Assembly (NCBI GenBank): GCA_900642245.1
Contig: CAAAJI010000183.1
Span: 94,578 to 105,833, forward strand
Direction: 5' to 3'
DNA from: Fragilaria radians
Lineage: Eukaryota; Bacillariophyta; Fragilariophyceae; Fragilariales; Fragilariaceae
DNA: 11,256 nt
The notes under the pieces were generated by a model. The model was not told the DNA's origin. It searched no databases and worked only from the letters and a program-made list of their open reading frames with translations. Every line of letters begins with the position of its first letter. Position 1 is the stretch's first letter. The position numbers and the translations under genes are program-made. Positions 1 to 7,508 of the stretch are shown piece after piece.

Positions 1-258
1 GTCTAATGCTGGTAATATGTTACCAGCAAGAAATGTACGGTGGATTTCGTCTTTCAGAAATGATCCTACATTCTGAGCTCCCTCAAGGATATCATCCACC
101 ACATCCACCACAACATTTTGGACTCCTTCGAGAATATCTTCAACCGCATCTTCCACAGCATCCCGTAAGCCTCCATTACTATCTTTTCCAAGCTGAGGTG
201 AAATGCTCAATGTTTCAAGGAGAAACGAAAGAATCAACACTACTTTGATGAGAATCAT
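1..258 (-). CDS. Small secreted protein with duplicated acidic amphipathic segment (partial, runs off left edge)
   Basis: An open frame of 86 codons starts at ATG 258-256 and is still open at base 1. Residues 1-20 look like a signal peptide: a Lys at position 5, then a long run of Ile, Leu and Val, then small residues around 18-21. The mature part is acidic. Residues 37-51 and 52-66 are two copies of a 15-residue unit (DAVEDILEGVQNVVV and DVVDDILEGAQNVGS), and the first is preceded by an extra DAVE. Hydrophobic residues recur every three to four positions, so both copies could form amphipathic helices. I do not recognise the family and propose no function beyond secretion or membrane-surface association. 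Diatoms have a secretory system that also feeds the plastid, but I see no clear plastid ASAFAP-type cleavage motif. Coding is supported by the signal peptide and by the repeat conserved at protein level with synonymous changes. The C-terminus lies outside the window. Confidence 0.6.
   Translation of the reverse strand, partial: MILIKVVLILSFLLETLSISPQLGKDSNGGLRDAVEDAVEDILEGVQNVVVDVVDDILEGAQNVGSFLKDEIHRTFLAGNILPALD
61..150 (-). repeat. 45-bp tandem duplication inside the secreted-protein gene
   Basis: Bases 150-106 and 105-61, read on the minus strand, encode the two 15-residue units. Ten of 15 residues are identical, and several shared codons differ only at the third base, which suggests an old in-frame duplication kept by selection on the protein. 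Confidence 0.6.
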
Positions 259-312
259 GTCACATGCAACTTGAAACGTAACTGGATCGCAAATACGGCT
301 ACTCTCTATACA

Positions 313-332
313 TACAGTATAGTACTAGTACT
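313..332. promoter_or_regulatory. TACAGTA motif and 12-bp palindrome upstream of the secreted-protein gene
   Basis: TACAGTA lies at 313-319 and the perfect palindrome AGTACTAGTACT at 321-332, about 55-75 bp upstream of the ATG at 258. Similar TACAGTA/TACTGTA words occur upstream of the SDR and ArfGAP genes and in both LTRs. The position suggests a core promoter or transcription-factor site, but this rests on a few sites only. Confidence 0.25.
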
Positions 333-544
333 GGTATGTTATCGGGATCTACTCCAAATGGTTATTTACACTCCACTACGACCTAACCCTAACGTTTTTT
401 CTTATAACCCGGAATTTTCACATGTAGGGGACAAATAAATCCATCCCCGGAACAGCGAGATTGATCAAGGTGATTTGTATGCTAAACTATTACTGAAAAA
501 TATGGATTTGAATTATGGTATATGATTTTATGTGCATGTTATTT

Positions 545-649
545 TTATTTCTTAAAATGGACATGTTGCAGCGTAATCAAGCCATCAGATGTCAATTTGC
601 GTTCCGCGCGGTGTCCAATACCAGGAAGATCTCGGAGTTTCAATGACAT
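545..649 (-). pseudogene. Fragment resembling the helix-hairpin-helix of REV1 / Y-family DNA polymerase
   Basis: Thirty-four codons run from ATG 649-647 to TAA 547-545. The peptide contains LRDLPGIGHRAERKL followed by GLITLQHV. This fits the HhH pattern (hydrophobic-PG-hydrophobic-G, then a basic helix, then Gly-Leu/Ile-x-Thr) found between palm and little-finger domains of Y-family translesion polymerases. The LPG-I/V-GH form is most like REV1. No finger, palm or little-finger sequence is visible on either side, and the downstream flank is AT-rich with stops. It abuts the Ty3/gypsy remnant. It is most likely a gene scrap captured or left by rearrangement; an isolated exon of a larger gene is less likely because I find no partner exons. 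The call rests on one short motif. Confidence 0.35.
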
Positions 650-664
650 GAGCAACCCCTAAGC

Positions 665-1480
665 CTAACCCCTATTAATGATGGCATTTATGCTTGCCTT
701 TTCATACTAAGCATCTAAGATAGACATAGGAGTTGATGGTGTTGCAACAACATCCTGAATATTGCCAAGGTTCTTAACATGATTTGTTATAAAAGACAAA
801 CTTGTGTTTTGTGTCCGCAGTGGTGTCCCAATGCCATTGCACCTTAAATGTTAAGTGAAAAATAGCATTCCCATTCCTAGCACAATTTTTAGATCACGTC
901 CTATTATCATATCATAGTTGCCAGTTGATTTGCGGCTTGGCACAAATTCTGGTCACGGGAACTGCAAGGATGTGGTATTCCAAGAGACTTCTTTTGATTG
1001 TGTCTGCAGTTCAAAACATTGATCTGTCAGACTATTTCCTTTAATAATAGTTTTAACAAACCATATGCCTATTAAGATGTTGTTGAGTATAACTGTTTGA
1101 CTATTGTCATCACTACCAAGTTTAATGGCTATAGTTACTTCTAGTACTAAGCCTGTAGTGATCAAGATGTTGGTGTCATTAGGCACAATACTTGAAGTTG
1201 GATTTAAACCAACCTCCAGATTCATATTATCAATGAAACCTTGCATTTCTGGGATATCAGCAAGATGCTAAAAATCCTGAGACATGTCATCATCAATCTG
1301 GATGTCATTCTTTACCTGGGGCTCATTTGTAGGACTTCATAATAAGCAAGTATCAGCCAACAGTAAAATAGCGGCAGGTAATTCTAAACTTGACTTAACT
1401 ATGTCATTAACTCTTTCCATCACTGAAAAGTGTACAATTTGTACAACGTTCAGCCTGTAGCAATCAAAATTTAGACGGAG
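665..1480 (-). mobile_element. Decayed Ty3/gypsy retrotransposon: protease C-terminus and protease-RT linker
   Basis: The minus strand carries scattered gypsy-type Pol signals. The longest piece is an open frame 1246-953 ending near SKEVSWNTT. After an in-frame TGA the reading continues with PEFVPSR and YDMIIGRDL (about 891-917), the characteristic C-terminal part of retropepsins in Ty3/gypsy elements. Further on, SILDA-stop-YEKASINAIIN (about 674-740) matches the ILDAxYEKAD-type linker between protease and reverse transcriptase. The expected DSG/DTG active site is not recognisable; at the matching place the frame reads ILIGIWFVKT. Several stops and frame changes interrupt it, and neither LTRs nor RT, RNase H or integrase are seen, so this is a dead fragment. 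The part upstream of about 1250 (higher coordinates) is assigned only by position and frame. Confidence 0.5.
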
Positions 1481-2701
1481 CTTATTATGGATGGATTATT
1501 ATACAAAAGGACCCCCTAACAATTTTTTGAGCACGCAACTGACAAAAGTTATTAGGCTTTGTAGCCTATCTGAGTTTATCAAGAAGGCAAGTCTTGAACA
1601 TTTGTCAATATGTTAATGGATGAGAGGCAAAGAAAATGTTTTTTCAAGGATTATCCAACGCTTTTGCGAGAGAACCTGCCGGGAAATTTTTATAAGCAAA
1701 GTGACTAATCATGCAAGAAAAAGGAAAAGGGCACCATTATCAGAATCAAGAACACTCTAATGAGAGACAGAAGCCAAGGAAAAAGGAGTCAGACAAGCGT
1801 TCACAGGATAGAAGTAAAGTGGCAGCAAGTTGGATATTCTAGGGAACTTGTCAAATTGTGTTTCAAGAAAGGGGGCTTGTTTACCTTCCAGTTATGACGA
1901 GTTCATGAACAATTGTGTGTAAAGCAATAGAGTATGCTGGTAACCAAAACGGCATTACTTAAATGATAGCCTTTATATGGATACCCCCATAATCAATATT
2001 TATACTAAAAGAGAAAGTCGAGTTTAACTAGAGTACATAACTTGATGTAAAATGAAGGTGATAAAACAGGAAAGATTCTAGTAGATCGCAAGATTTTTCA
2101 CAGCTGGTTTTAGCTATTTACTTTATGTTGAGGAGATGCAATGTGAAATTATGATCTATTTTAGACTATTTTTAGAATTGGATCTTGAAGTCAAAACATG
2201 TTAAGGGTTGGATTGGAACACGATTAACATCATTTGTACTAAATGCGTATTCTTGATAATTATAGCACGTGATGCAACTCCAAAACAAGCCACAATCCAA
2301 AGTCAAATCCTCCAGTTGAAAGAGAGCTTATGCGATGTGAGATACGCTGTCACGAGACAATACCCAGGTTTGTCAAATTTATTTTATCATTGCATGGGAT
2401 ACACGCAGTAAATTAACGTCAGGCTGTATATACAGATAACTTGAAGGATTTGCATTCCTCTTTGCGATATTTGATCTGCAGTTTATATCGGAATTCCATG
2501 TTTTGAAATCTAGTAAATAATTTACATGTTGATTTCTTTGTGGTATTCAATCTCCAGTGAATCTGTTTTCATTCTTTTGTAGTTAGTTTGGCATCAACGA
2601 TTAGGAAACCCTCATCCGTATATTTTCATCGAATACTTGACATGGATTTCCATATTGCCACAATTTAATGGATGGAATACCGAAGGCAATGTAATCCTAA
2701 T
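1481..2701. other. Long intergenic stretch without a recognisable gene
   Basis: I find no ATG-initiated frame with recognisable protein features. A basic 43-codon frame (1711-1842, plus) and an open stretch around 2208-2411 (plus, no ATG near its start) are the only readable pieces. The latter contains a protein-like segment (about 2268-2366) bounded by an AG before and a GT after, so it could be an exon, but neither neighbours nor family are visible. The region is AT-rich and probably holds old transposon debris plus 3' flank of the SDR gene. Confidence 0.4.
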
Positions 2702-3481
2702 TTAAGTCCAAATATCAAAATCTGGCTCATTTATGTCTTTCAAGGCGAGCGTGTCATCAAGTCCATTTCCTCGTACACTGTCTAACTCATCAACGTGAAG
2801 ATATCGCCCTGTATCTTCGGTACCTAGTAAAACAAGGAGGCCTTCTCTTATCGAGTCAGCATTTCGAACACCTAACAGGCCTTCAGCTTTAGGAAATGAC
2901 TTAGTGTTTACCATTCCTGGACTGATTGAATTGACTGATATGTTTCTTTCTTTTAAGTCTTCAGCCATTGCTGCTGTTAGCCCTTCAAGTGCAAACTTCG
3001 ATGCAACATAAAATGCTATACCGGATCGCGCTTTCTTACCTGCTCGGGAAGAAACATTAATTACCTTACCTCCTTGTTTCATATGAGGAACTACAGCCGA
3101 AGTGACACGGTGGATTGAAACAACATTACAATTCATTACCGATGCAAAATCGATCGATTCTAAGGTTTCAAATGATCCTTTTTTAGCTTGCGGAATTCCT
3201 GCATTGTTGATCAAGATATCAATACCTCCCCAATTTGACACAATTGATTTTACCATTAGTGCAACATCATGGTCATTGTTAACATCTGCTATGTGCAATG
3301 ATACGTCCTCGCTATTCATTTGACGAGACGTGTCTTCTAATTCACTTAACGTGCGACTTGCTATTGCAACTTTTGCCCCCTCATTTGAACAAATGATTGC
3401 TATCGCTCGACCGATTCCACGTCCTGCACCTGTCACCAAAACTCGTTTACCAGTCATGCTTTGATGAAATGGACACAACAT
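2702..3481 (-). CDS. Short-chain dehydrogenase/reductase (classical SDR, NAD(P)-dependent)
   Basis: A 259-residue oxidoreductase with a single Rossmann domain, the usual SDR length. Numbered from ATG 3481, it has the cofactor motif TGAGRGIG at 17-24, NNAG at 92-95, and the full catalytic tetrad Asn119, Ser145, Tyr158 and Lys162 (YVASK). The Ser-Tyr spacing is 13 residues. SPG at 187-189 follows, as in classical SDRs. AsxArg in AIASR after beta-2 favours NADP(H), an inference from family rules. The substrate cannot be read from sequence; FabG-like and sepiapterin-reductase-like members share these motifs, and the C-terminal tail is not diagnostic. The frame is open a little further up, but the first ATG is 3481. 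A second ATG at 3457 gives MTGKRVLVTG, the typical SDR beginning, and may be the true start (251 residues). No targeting peptide is evident, so it is probably cytosolic. It stands alone, without introns or in-frame stops. Confidence 0.93.
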   Translation of the reverse strand: MLCPFHQSMTGKRVLVTGAGRGIGRAIAIICSNEGAKVAIASRTLSELEDTSRQMNSEDVSLHIADVNNDHDVALMVKSIVSNWGGIDILINNAGIPQAKKGSFETLESIDFASVMNCNVVSIHRVTSAVVPHMKQGGKVINVSSRAGKKARSGIAFYVASKFALEGLTAAMAEDLKERNISVNSISPGMVNTKSFPKAEGLLGVRNADSIREGLLVLLGTEDTGRYLHVDELDSVRGNGLDDTLALKDINEPDFDIWT

Positions 3482-3532
3482 GATCAAGTAGCGCCTGATA
3501 ATAATGAGAGTCGGAAATGTTTTTAGTCACAG

Positions 3533-3539
3533 TACAGTA
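3533..3539. promoter_or_regulatory. TACAGTA motif upstream of SDR gene
   Basis: TACAGTA, within AGTACAGTAT, lies 52 bp upstream of ATG 3481 (76 bp from ATG 3457). The same word occurs at a similar distance from the secreted-protein gene. Possible promoter element; weak evidence. Confidence 0.22.
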
Positions 3540-4180
3540 TGGACCAGTATGCTAAAAAGATTTGCAGTTCATGTTAAATTTCTTTCCGCCATATGGATTA
3601 TCAATAGAGATTCCTTCCCATTAACTTTATGACCAAATCAGAGCAATATTATTGACTTTTTAATTGCACAGAGTGCGGATTCCTTTGCCTCAGCAGTCTT
3701 ACCTTGATGGATGAGTTAGGAAGACAATACTTCAATGTTAACAGCGATAAAAAGTTGTTGAACAATTATGGAGTCTTTAGAAAATTAATTGGCTATTTGA
3801 TGCATTTGTGTAAGTATCAGAGAGAAGACCCTTACTGATAGCATGGTAGATTCAAAGAATAGGGATTTTTATGCATTTACACATCTAGTCAAGGACAGTA
3901 AAGGTTTAACGGTCCATTTCATTTCCCTTACAAATCTAGCGTTGATTAATAGTTGCTTGAAATGGAAGCCATGAGAAAGTCTTTCCAAAGCTGATATATC
4001 ATTTTGGGGGATTTTTTTGTTTCCATGCTTCAAATTATTGGAATCATGTTACATTCCAAGTCTTTACAAGAGTTGAATACAAGATCTTATGATAAAAGTA
4101 GTATACACGCTCAAATTTTATCCTCTTTACAAAGGGTGCTGTGATCGAATATCTGAAATGCAGTCTCTGTGACTTAATAA
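3540..4180. other. Intergenic region with one short copia-like reading frame
   Basis: Apart from a 43-codon plus-strand frame at 3707-3838 I see nothing coding here. That frame contains NNYGVFRKLIGYLMHLCKY, which resembles the Y-R-x-L-I/V-G-x-L-x-Y-L segment between RT and RNase H of Ty1/copia polyproteins. The continuation TRPDI is absent and a stop follows. A weakly supported transposon scrap. Confidence 0.2.
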
Positions 4181-4183
4181 TCG

Positions 4184-4483
4184 TCATTTAAATGTAAATC
4201 TAAAAAGCCAATATATTAAATGTAATCCCATCCTTGAACCGGTTATGTTATGAGTTGATGTATTACTACTTACTTCTTCTTCTGCTGTCATTGTAGAAAA
4301 TACTACTGTTGTCATTTGTTTTGCTGTAACGTCAAACAATGTAGTAAACGTCCCCAATACTGGCATGTAAACAAATCTCATTTTTTCTTGGCTGGTAAAT
4401 GCTTGTAACTTTGGTATGGAACATGTATCCTTTGCTTCATACAACAACATGGTGTGGCAGTAGTATTTGTGTCTCAAGTACAT
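4184..4483 (-). CDS. Unassigned 99-residue open frame (doubtful gene)
   Basis: An ATG-initiated frame (4483-4481) of 99 codons in a region with no other candidate. The product would have a Tyr/His/Lys-rich N-terminus, a middle with alternating hydrophobic and polar residues, a Ser/Thr-rich stretch near residues 65-80 and an aromatic, basic C-terminus. I recognise no domain, signal peptide or repeat. An in-frame stop lies a few codons upstream of the start. In AT-rich DNA a frame of this length can arise by chance, so it may be non-coding or a broken remnant. Confidence 0.2.
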   Translation of the reverse strand: MYLRHKYYCHTMLLYEAKDTCSIPKLQAFTSQEKMRFVYMPVLGTFTTLFDVTAKQMTTVVFSTMTAEEEVSSNTSTHNITGSRMGLHLIYWLFRFTFK

Positions 4484-4639
4484 TTTTCCATACAAGTCCT
4501 GTTTTTATAGGACGGCCTTTTAGACAGAGGCAAAGTGTAATGATCATGTTGTCTTTCAGTTAGCATTTGCCGTATATTGTTATCGTGAACTAAGGCGGCT
4601 TGAAGAGATTTTGTTGTTGCGTAGAGTAAGAAAAAGAAT

Positions 4640-4664
4640 TACTGTATGTAAACAGCAAGTACTG
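4640..4664. promoter_or_regulatory. TACTGTA and AGTACTG motifs upstream of ArfGAP gene
   Basis: TACTGTA lies at 4640-4646 and AGTACTG at 4658-4664, about 170-195 bp before ATG 4836. They resemble the motifs near other gene starts in the window but lie further from the ATG, which would imply a longer leader. Low confidence. Confidence 0.2.
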
Positions 4665-4835
4665 CGTAACCGTACGGACTATGTTTTGCCACAACGATTA
4701 TTCCCTGGCATTACACTTACAGTCCCATTATTTCTTTTTCATAAATAAAATTTCCTTGAATTATTCCCCGGAGTAATATCAAGTCCTCCCTTACTGAGTT
4801 TTTCGTTCGTAGAATTTAAATTTTGCATATCAATC

Positions 4836-5936
4836 ATGACCAGTTTTGTGAATGATAATCCAGATGAGCTATTCATGATAGAACCCGAGTTCGAAGAGCA
4901 AGAAACTTCAATGTTATCTGCAGAAGAAGAGCTCATGGAAAGTCATTGGGTATCGCAATCTAGTTCAGAACAGCTGTCGCTCAGTTTCCCTGGTGATTGC
5001 CTGAATATTGTGCGATTGATGAAGGGAAATAAACGGTGTGTTGACTGTCAGGAGTTTGACGTAATTGATGGTATATCAGTTGAACCTATGTACGTATCTG
5101 TATGCCATGGAACTCTTATATGCGGAGAGTGCGCAAAAGTTCACTCCAAGCGAAAAGATTTGGTAAGTTTCACATGACTTTGGCAAAAACTCGTGAAATC
5201 GTCCATTTCTAGACACTTACCGTCGCATTCGCAGTCACATTCTATTCGGAGCTTCTTGCAGAGTAAGTGGTCTTTCAGTGAAGTAATTTCAATGCTGGAA
5301 GGTGGGAACCATAAATTTCGTCAGTTCTGCGCTATTACAAATGCTTTTCCAAGTATTCAATCTAATGTTAACAACAGAAAGCAATTCATACACCATCTAT
5401 ACTCCAGTTCACCCGTTAAGGCATATAGACTACTTCTTCAAAAATCGGTTGTTAGTGTTTTATCCAATAAGGAGTCGTTGATCGATATTCGTTATGAAAA
5501 AGAAGAACAAATGTCAGAGAAGAAATCAAATCAATTCTGGGATGACAATTTGTCGGATCCAAATTATTGCAAACGTTATATAAGGACATTACCAATGCTT
5601 TCGATACTTGACTTTCATGCACATTCCTTGAGGGCGAATAGTGGCAGGATATTTAAGGATACAGAGAGTATTCAAAGTGGAACAAGCGCAAGCGAAAGGA
5701 AAGAAAATACTGAGGAAAAGCTGCTCAAAATAGTTGATCATGATGTTGAATCAGAAGAATATCAAATAAAGTCAGATTATTCATTTACACACGACAATAG
5801 TCCTGATGATAAAAGAATCGAAATAAGTGGTTTACCAGAAAGTGTTGATCCTAAAAAAGGTGAAGCCAACGAGGATGACATACAATCTACAGAAGAATCA
5901 TCAATCATCTCAAGTATTGGTATCCCCGAACTTTAG
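4836..5936 (+). CDS. ArfGAP-domain protein, two exons, lacking the arginine finger
   Basis: Exons 4836-5162 and 5235-5936 join in phase 0 to give 342 residues. ArfGAPs stimulate GTP hydrolysis by Arf GTPases in vesicle traffic. Residues 1-50 are acidic and Ser-rich. The domain spans about 54-185: GNKRCVDC, then PMYVSV, GTLICGEC, AKVHSK, then IRSF and W121, then GGN at 132-134. Zinc ligands are Cys68, Cys71, Cys96 and Cys99. The loop between the pairs is 24 residues instead of the usual 16. The invariant Arg five residues after the fourth Cys, the arginine finger, is Ser104; Lys105 follows. The Trp of the usual PxWaS segment is Tyr86. Catalysis by the standard mechanism is therefore doubtful. 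A helix resembling the end of the domain lies near 165-180, and the C-terminal 150 residues are charged, low-complexity and without a recognised domain. The frame is open 29 codons upstream of the ATG but contains no earlier ATG. Confidence 0.8.
5163..5234 (+). other. Spliceosomal intron (72 bp) in the ArfGAP gene
   Basis: The donor GTAAGT directly follows a codon boundary (Leu109) and the acceptor is TTCGCAG at 5228-5234. Without splicing, the frame stops at 5175-5177. With it, the ArfGAP alignment runs on with no gap: residues from Cys99 to Phe116 match the family's spacing exactly. A nearer AG at 5212 would shift the frame by one, so 5234 is preferred. Confidence 0.8.
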
Positions 5937-6112
5937 TATATTCCATCGTGTTGGGGTTTAACAAAACGAACAGCACGACTTTTCAAACTCATGACACTTT
6001 CTGTGCACAATAACTCGTTGTAACATTCGTATCTCTCAGTTGATATCTGACTCGCTATTTCTACCGTTATATGTGATAGTTTTAACTGTTCAACAATCAA
6101 TTTCGCTTCCAT
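5933..6112 (-). CDS. Unassigned 59-residue frame between two convergent genes (doubtful)
   Basis: The ATG at 6112-6110 opens 59 codons ending in TAA at 5935-5933, which overlaps the TAG of the ArfGAP gene by two bases on the opposite strand. The frame continues upstream to about 6157 without an ATG. The product begins with a helical-looking stretch rich in Leu, Ile, Glu and Lys and ends with a basic tail. No domain is recognised. It could be an extra 3' exon or the 3' untranslated part of the RNase H gene, whose stop is at 6186. A GTATCG donor near 6204 and an AAG acceptor just before 6112 would join the frames in phase, but both sites are weak. Chance is a fair alternative. Confidence 0.2.
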   Translation of the reverse strand: MEAKLIVEQLKLSHITVEIASQISTERYECYNELLCTESVMSLKSRAVRFVKPQHDGIY

Positions 6113-6185
6113 CTTGACGTATACATGAGTTCCAATTGATCTCCGTCTTTCAGACACAGGAATATTCAGTTATAGCGGAGATTTT

Positions 6186-7079
6186 TTAACCTTGGACAAA
6201 GCTTTTCGATACCTCTGAGTCCATCGCCACATTAGCAAGCTGGTCAGCTCTAGCATTGTTTTCTCTTCGAATATGTCTCAATTCAATCGTTTCAAACTTG
6301 GGAAGCATGGCAAGACAAAGTGCATGGTATCGTTTCAAGTTTGCATTCTTCACTCGATATCGACCTTCTAATTGGCGGATAATGAGCTCCGAATCTCCTT
6401 CAATAACAAGATTCTTGATCCCTAATTTTATAGCGCATTCAAGACCCAAAGTTAGTGCAGTATATTCAGCTTCGTTATTGGTTCTTTCTGGTCCTAAATA
6501 GTTTGAGCCATACCAAACTTCTTGCATAATCTTATCGTAAATTACCATACCAGCACCAGCCTTGCCTGGATTCCCACGAGAGCCACCATCGAAACGCAGA
6601 ATGTACTTTTTATTTGGCACGATGAGAAGTGATTTGCAATCCTCAATTTGTATATCTTCTTGTATAGGCTCATGAGCACATTCAGCACTGAGGATTTTGG
6701 ATTGGGATGAATGTGAATCATTAGTCAAAAGTTGAATAGATTCATGATAATTACTTAAGTTTTCTGAACTATCGAAATTTCCAAGACCCTCAAATTTATT
6801 TGTGTGTAGACCCTCAGATGGTTTTGATATTTGTAATCCAGGGGAGTTTGTAGGAAAGGCAGAATGAAGAAGCTTTTCCACCAGAACTGGTCTATTCCCC
6901 TCTGCATTTAATCCTCGCTTCGACAATTCCATTCTTAAATCAGCTACTCTCATCTTTCGAATGGACGTTCGACTTAGTGCGCCTTCTGATTCCAATTGTT
7001 CGCGTGTGGTGTGTAAACGGAAAAAAAGAGTCCTTCTTAATGGAAGACAAACAAAGGGACGATATAAAGACACTCTCAT
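6186..7079 (-). CDS. SAP-domain ribonuclease H (type 1), probably mitochondrial
   Basis: A 297-residue protein counted from ATG 7079. RNase H type 1 cleaves RNA in RNA-DNA hybrids, removing primers and R-loops. Residues 1-28 are rich in Arg, Leu and Phe with no acidic residue until the end (RRTLFFRLHTT), as in mitochondrial presequences. A SAP-type DNA-binding helix pair lies at about 43-76, with the pattern VADLRxELxKRGLxxxGNRxxLVEKLL. A polar linker follows. The catalytic domain spans about 159-285 and has FDGGSRGNPG (Asp164), NNEAEY (Glu203), EGDSEL (Asp229), His269 and ADQLANVAMD (Asp279). All active-site residues are therefore present. It resembles the bacterial/plant RNase HI group with DGGSRGNPG rather than the retroelement RNase H nearby. 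The frame continues to ATG 7262 (358 residues), but those 61 codons look like leader sequence. It converges with the ArfGAP gene, and the copia element begins 20 bp beyond 7262. Confidence 0.9.
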   Translation of the reverse strand: MRVSLYRPFVCLPLRRTLFFRLHTTREQLESEGALSRTSIRKMRVADLRMELSKRGLNAEGNRPVLVEKLLHSAFPTNSPGLQISKPSEGLHTNKFEGLGNFDSSENLSNYHESIQLLTNDSHSSQSKILSAECAHEPIQEDIQIEDCKSLLIVPNKKYILRFDGGSRGNPGKAGAGMVIYDKIMQEVWYGSNYLGPERTNNEAEYTALTLGLECAIKLGIKNLVIEGDSELIIRQLEGRYRVKNANLKRYHALCLAMLPKFETIELRHIRRENNARADQLANVAMDSEVSKSFVQG

Positions 7080-7282
7080 TGTCTGCAGTTGGGGTATCAT
7101 CGATGAGATCTGAGTAAACATGGAAAATATGACAGCTGGTAGAAATTTATTGCGATGTTCATTGAATTTCATTCCGAAAATGTTGACAGCTCTGCAAATT
7201 TTAATGCTCGGAATTATTTCAACCAGCTCATGCCAAATAATGTAATTAGATGAAAACCTCATCCCTAAAGAAACGTTATCAC
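7080..7282 (-). promoter_or_regulatory. Leader or promoter-proximal region of the RNase H gene
   Basis: This stretch is open in the RNase H frame (ATG at 7262, first upstream in-frame stop at 7295-7293 inside the LTR). Its composition does not look coding, and it precedes the better start at 7079. It is either 5' untranslated sequence or an N-terminal extension. Everything further upstream is retrotransposon. Confidence 0.4.
7279..7282. repeat. Candidate target-site duplication, left copy
   Basis: TCAC (ATCAC if extended by one base) precedes the 5' LTR and recurs at 11229-11232, directly after the proposed end of the 3' LTR. A 4-5 bp match alone is weak, but it gives LTRs of nearly equal length (226 and 224 bp) with TG...CA ends. 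Confidence 0.45.
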
Positions 7283-7508
7283 TGTTGCAGCATTAGCTCA
7301 AAAATGGGACTGTAGGGAACTACAGTAAATGCGTGGAATGTGACGACTCAACGTAATGAGACAGAATGTCGTGGTTTAAAAAAAGACGTGGAATACGTAA
7401 TTGATTCATTATTTTAGATTCAAACCAGTTTGATCAATAAATAATCATATTAATTACTCTATCCTGCACCCTCTTAGGTCTATCATTGCTTTATAGGTAC
7501 TTATGTCA
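7283..7508 (+). repeat. 5' long terminal repeat of the copia element
   Basis: The core 7295-7483 aligns without gaps to 11014-11202 with 12 mismatches. The left end TGTTG is clear. The right end is less certain: similarity falls after 7483 but can be followed to TCA at 7506-7508. It contains a 7-bp hairpin with GGAA loop at 7309-7326 and AATAAA at 7436-7441. The two TGA(G/C)TCA-like sites of the other LTR are mutated here (7357-7363, 7402-7408). On the opposite strand it now forms the upstream region of the RNase H gene. Confidence 0.85.

Noticed and set aside
6..248. Plus-strand open frame rich in Pro, His and Gln
   Set aside because: It is the antisense shadow of the secreted-protein gene at 1-258; the minus strand has the signal peptide and repeat.
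384..397. CCTAACCCTAAC telomere-like words (also near 660-675)
   Set aside because: Only about two units; too short to call an interstitial telomere.
1711..1842. 43-codon basic Lys/Gln/Arg-rich frame
   Set aside because: Too short, biased composition, no motif and no neighbouring exon.
2208..2411. Plus-strand open stretch with a protein-like segment
   Set aside because: It begins with TTG, has no ATG near its start, and no family is recognisable; at best a stray exon.
3102..3323. Plus-strand frame inside the SDR gene
   Set aside because: Antisense shadow of a clear SDR with all catalytic residues.
4739..4936. Minus-strand frame overlapping ArfGAP exon 1
   Set aside because: Ser/Asn-rich shadow of the acidic ArfGAP N-terminus.
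6256..6501. Plus-strand frame inside the RNase H gene
   Set aside because: Antisense shadow of the catalytic domain.
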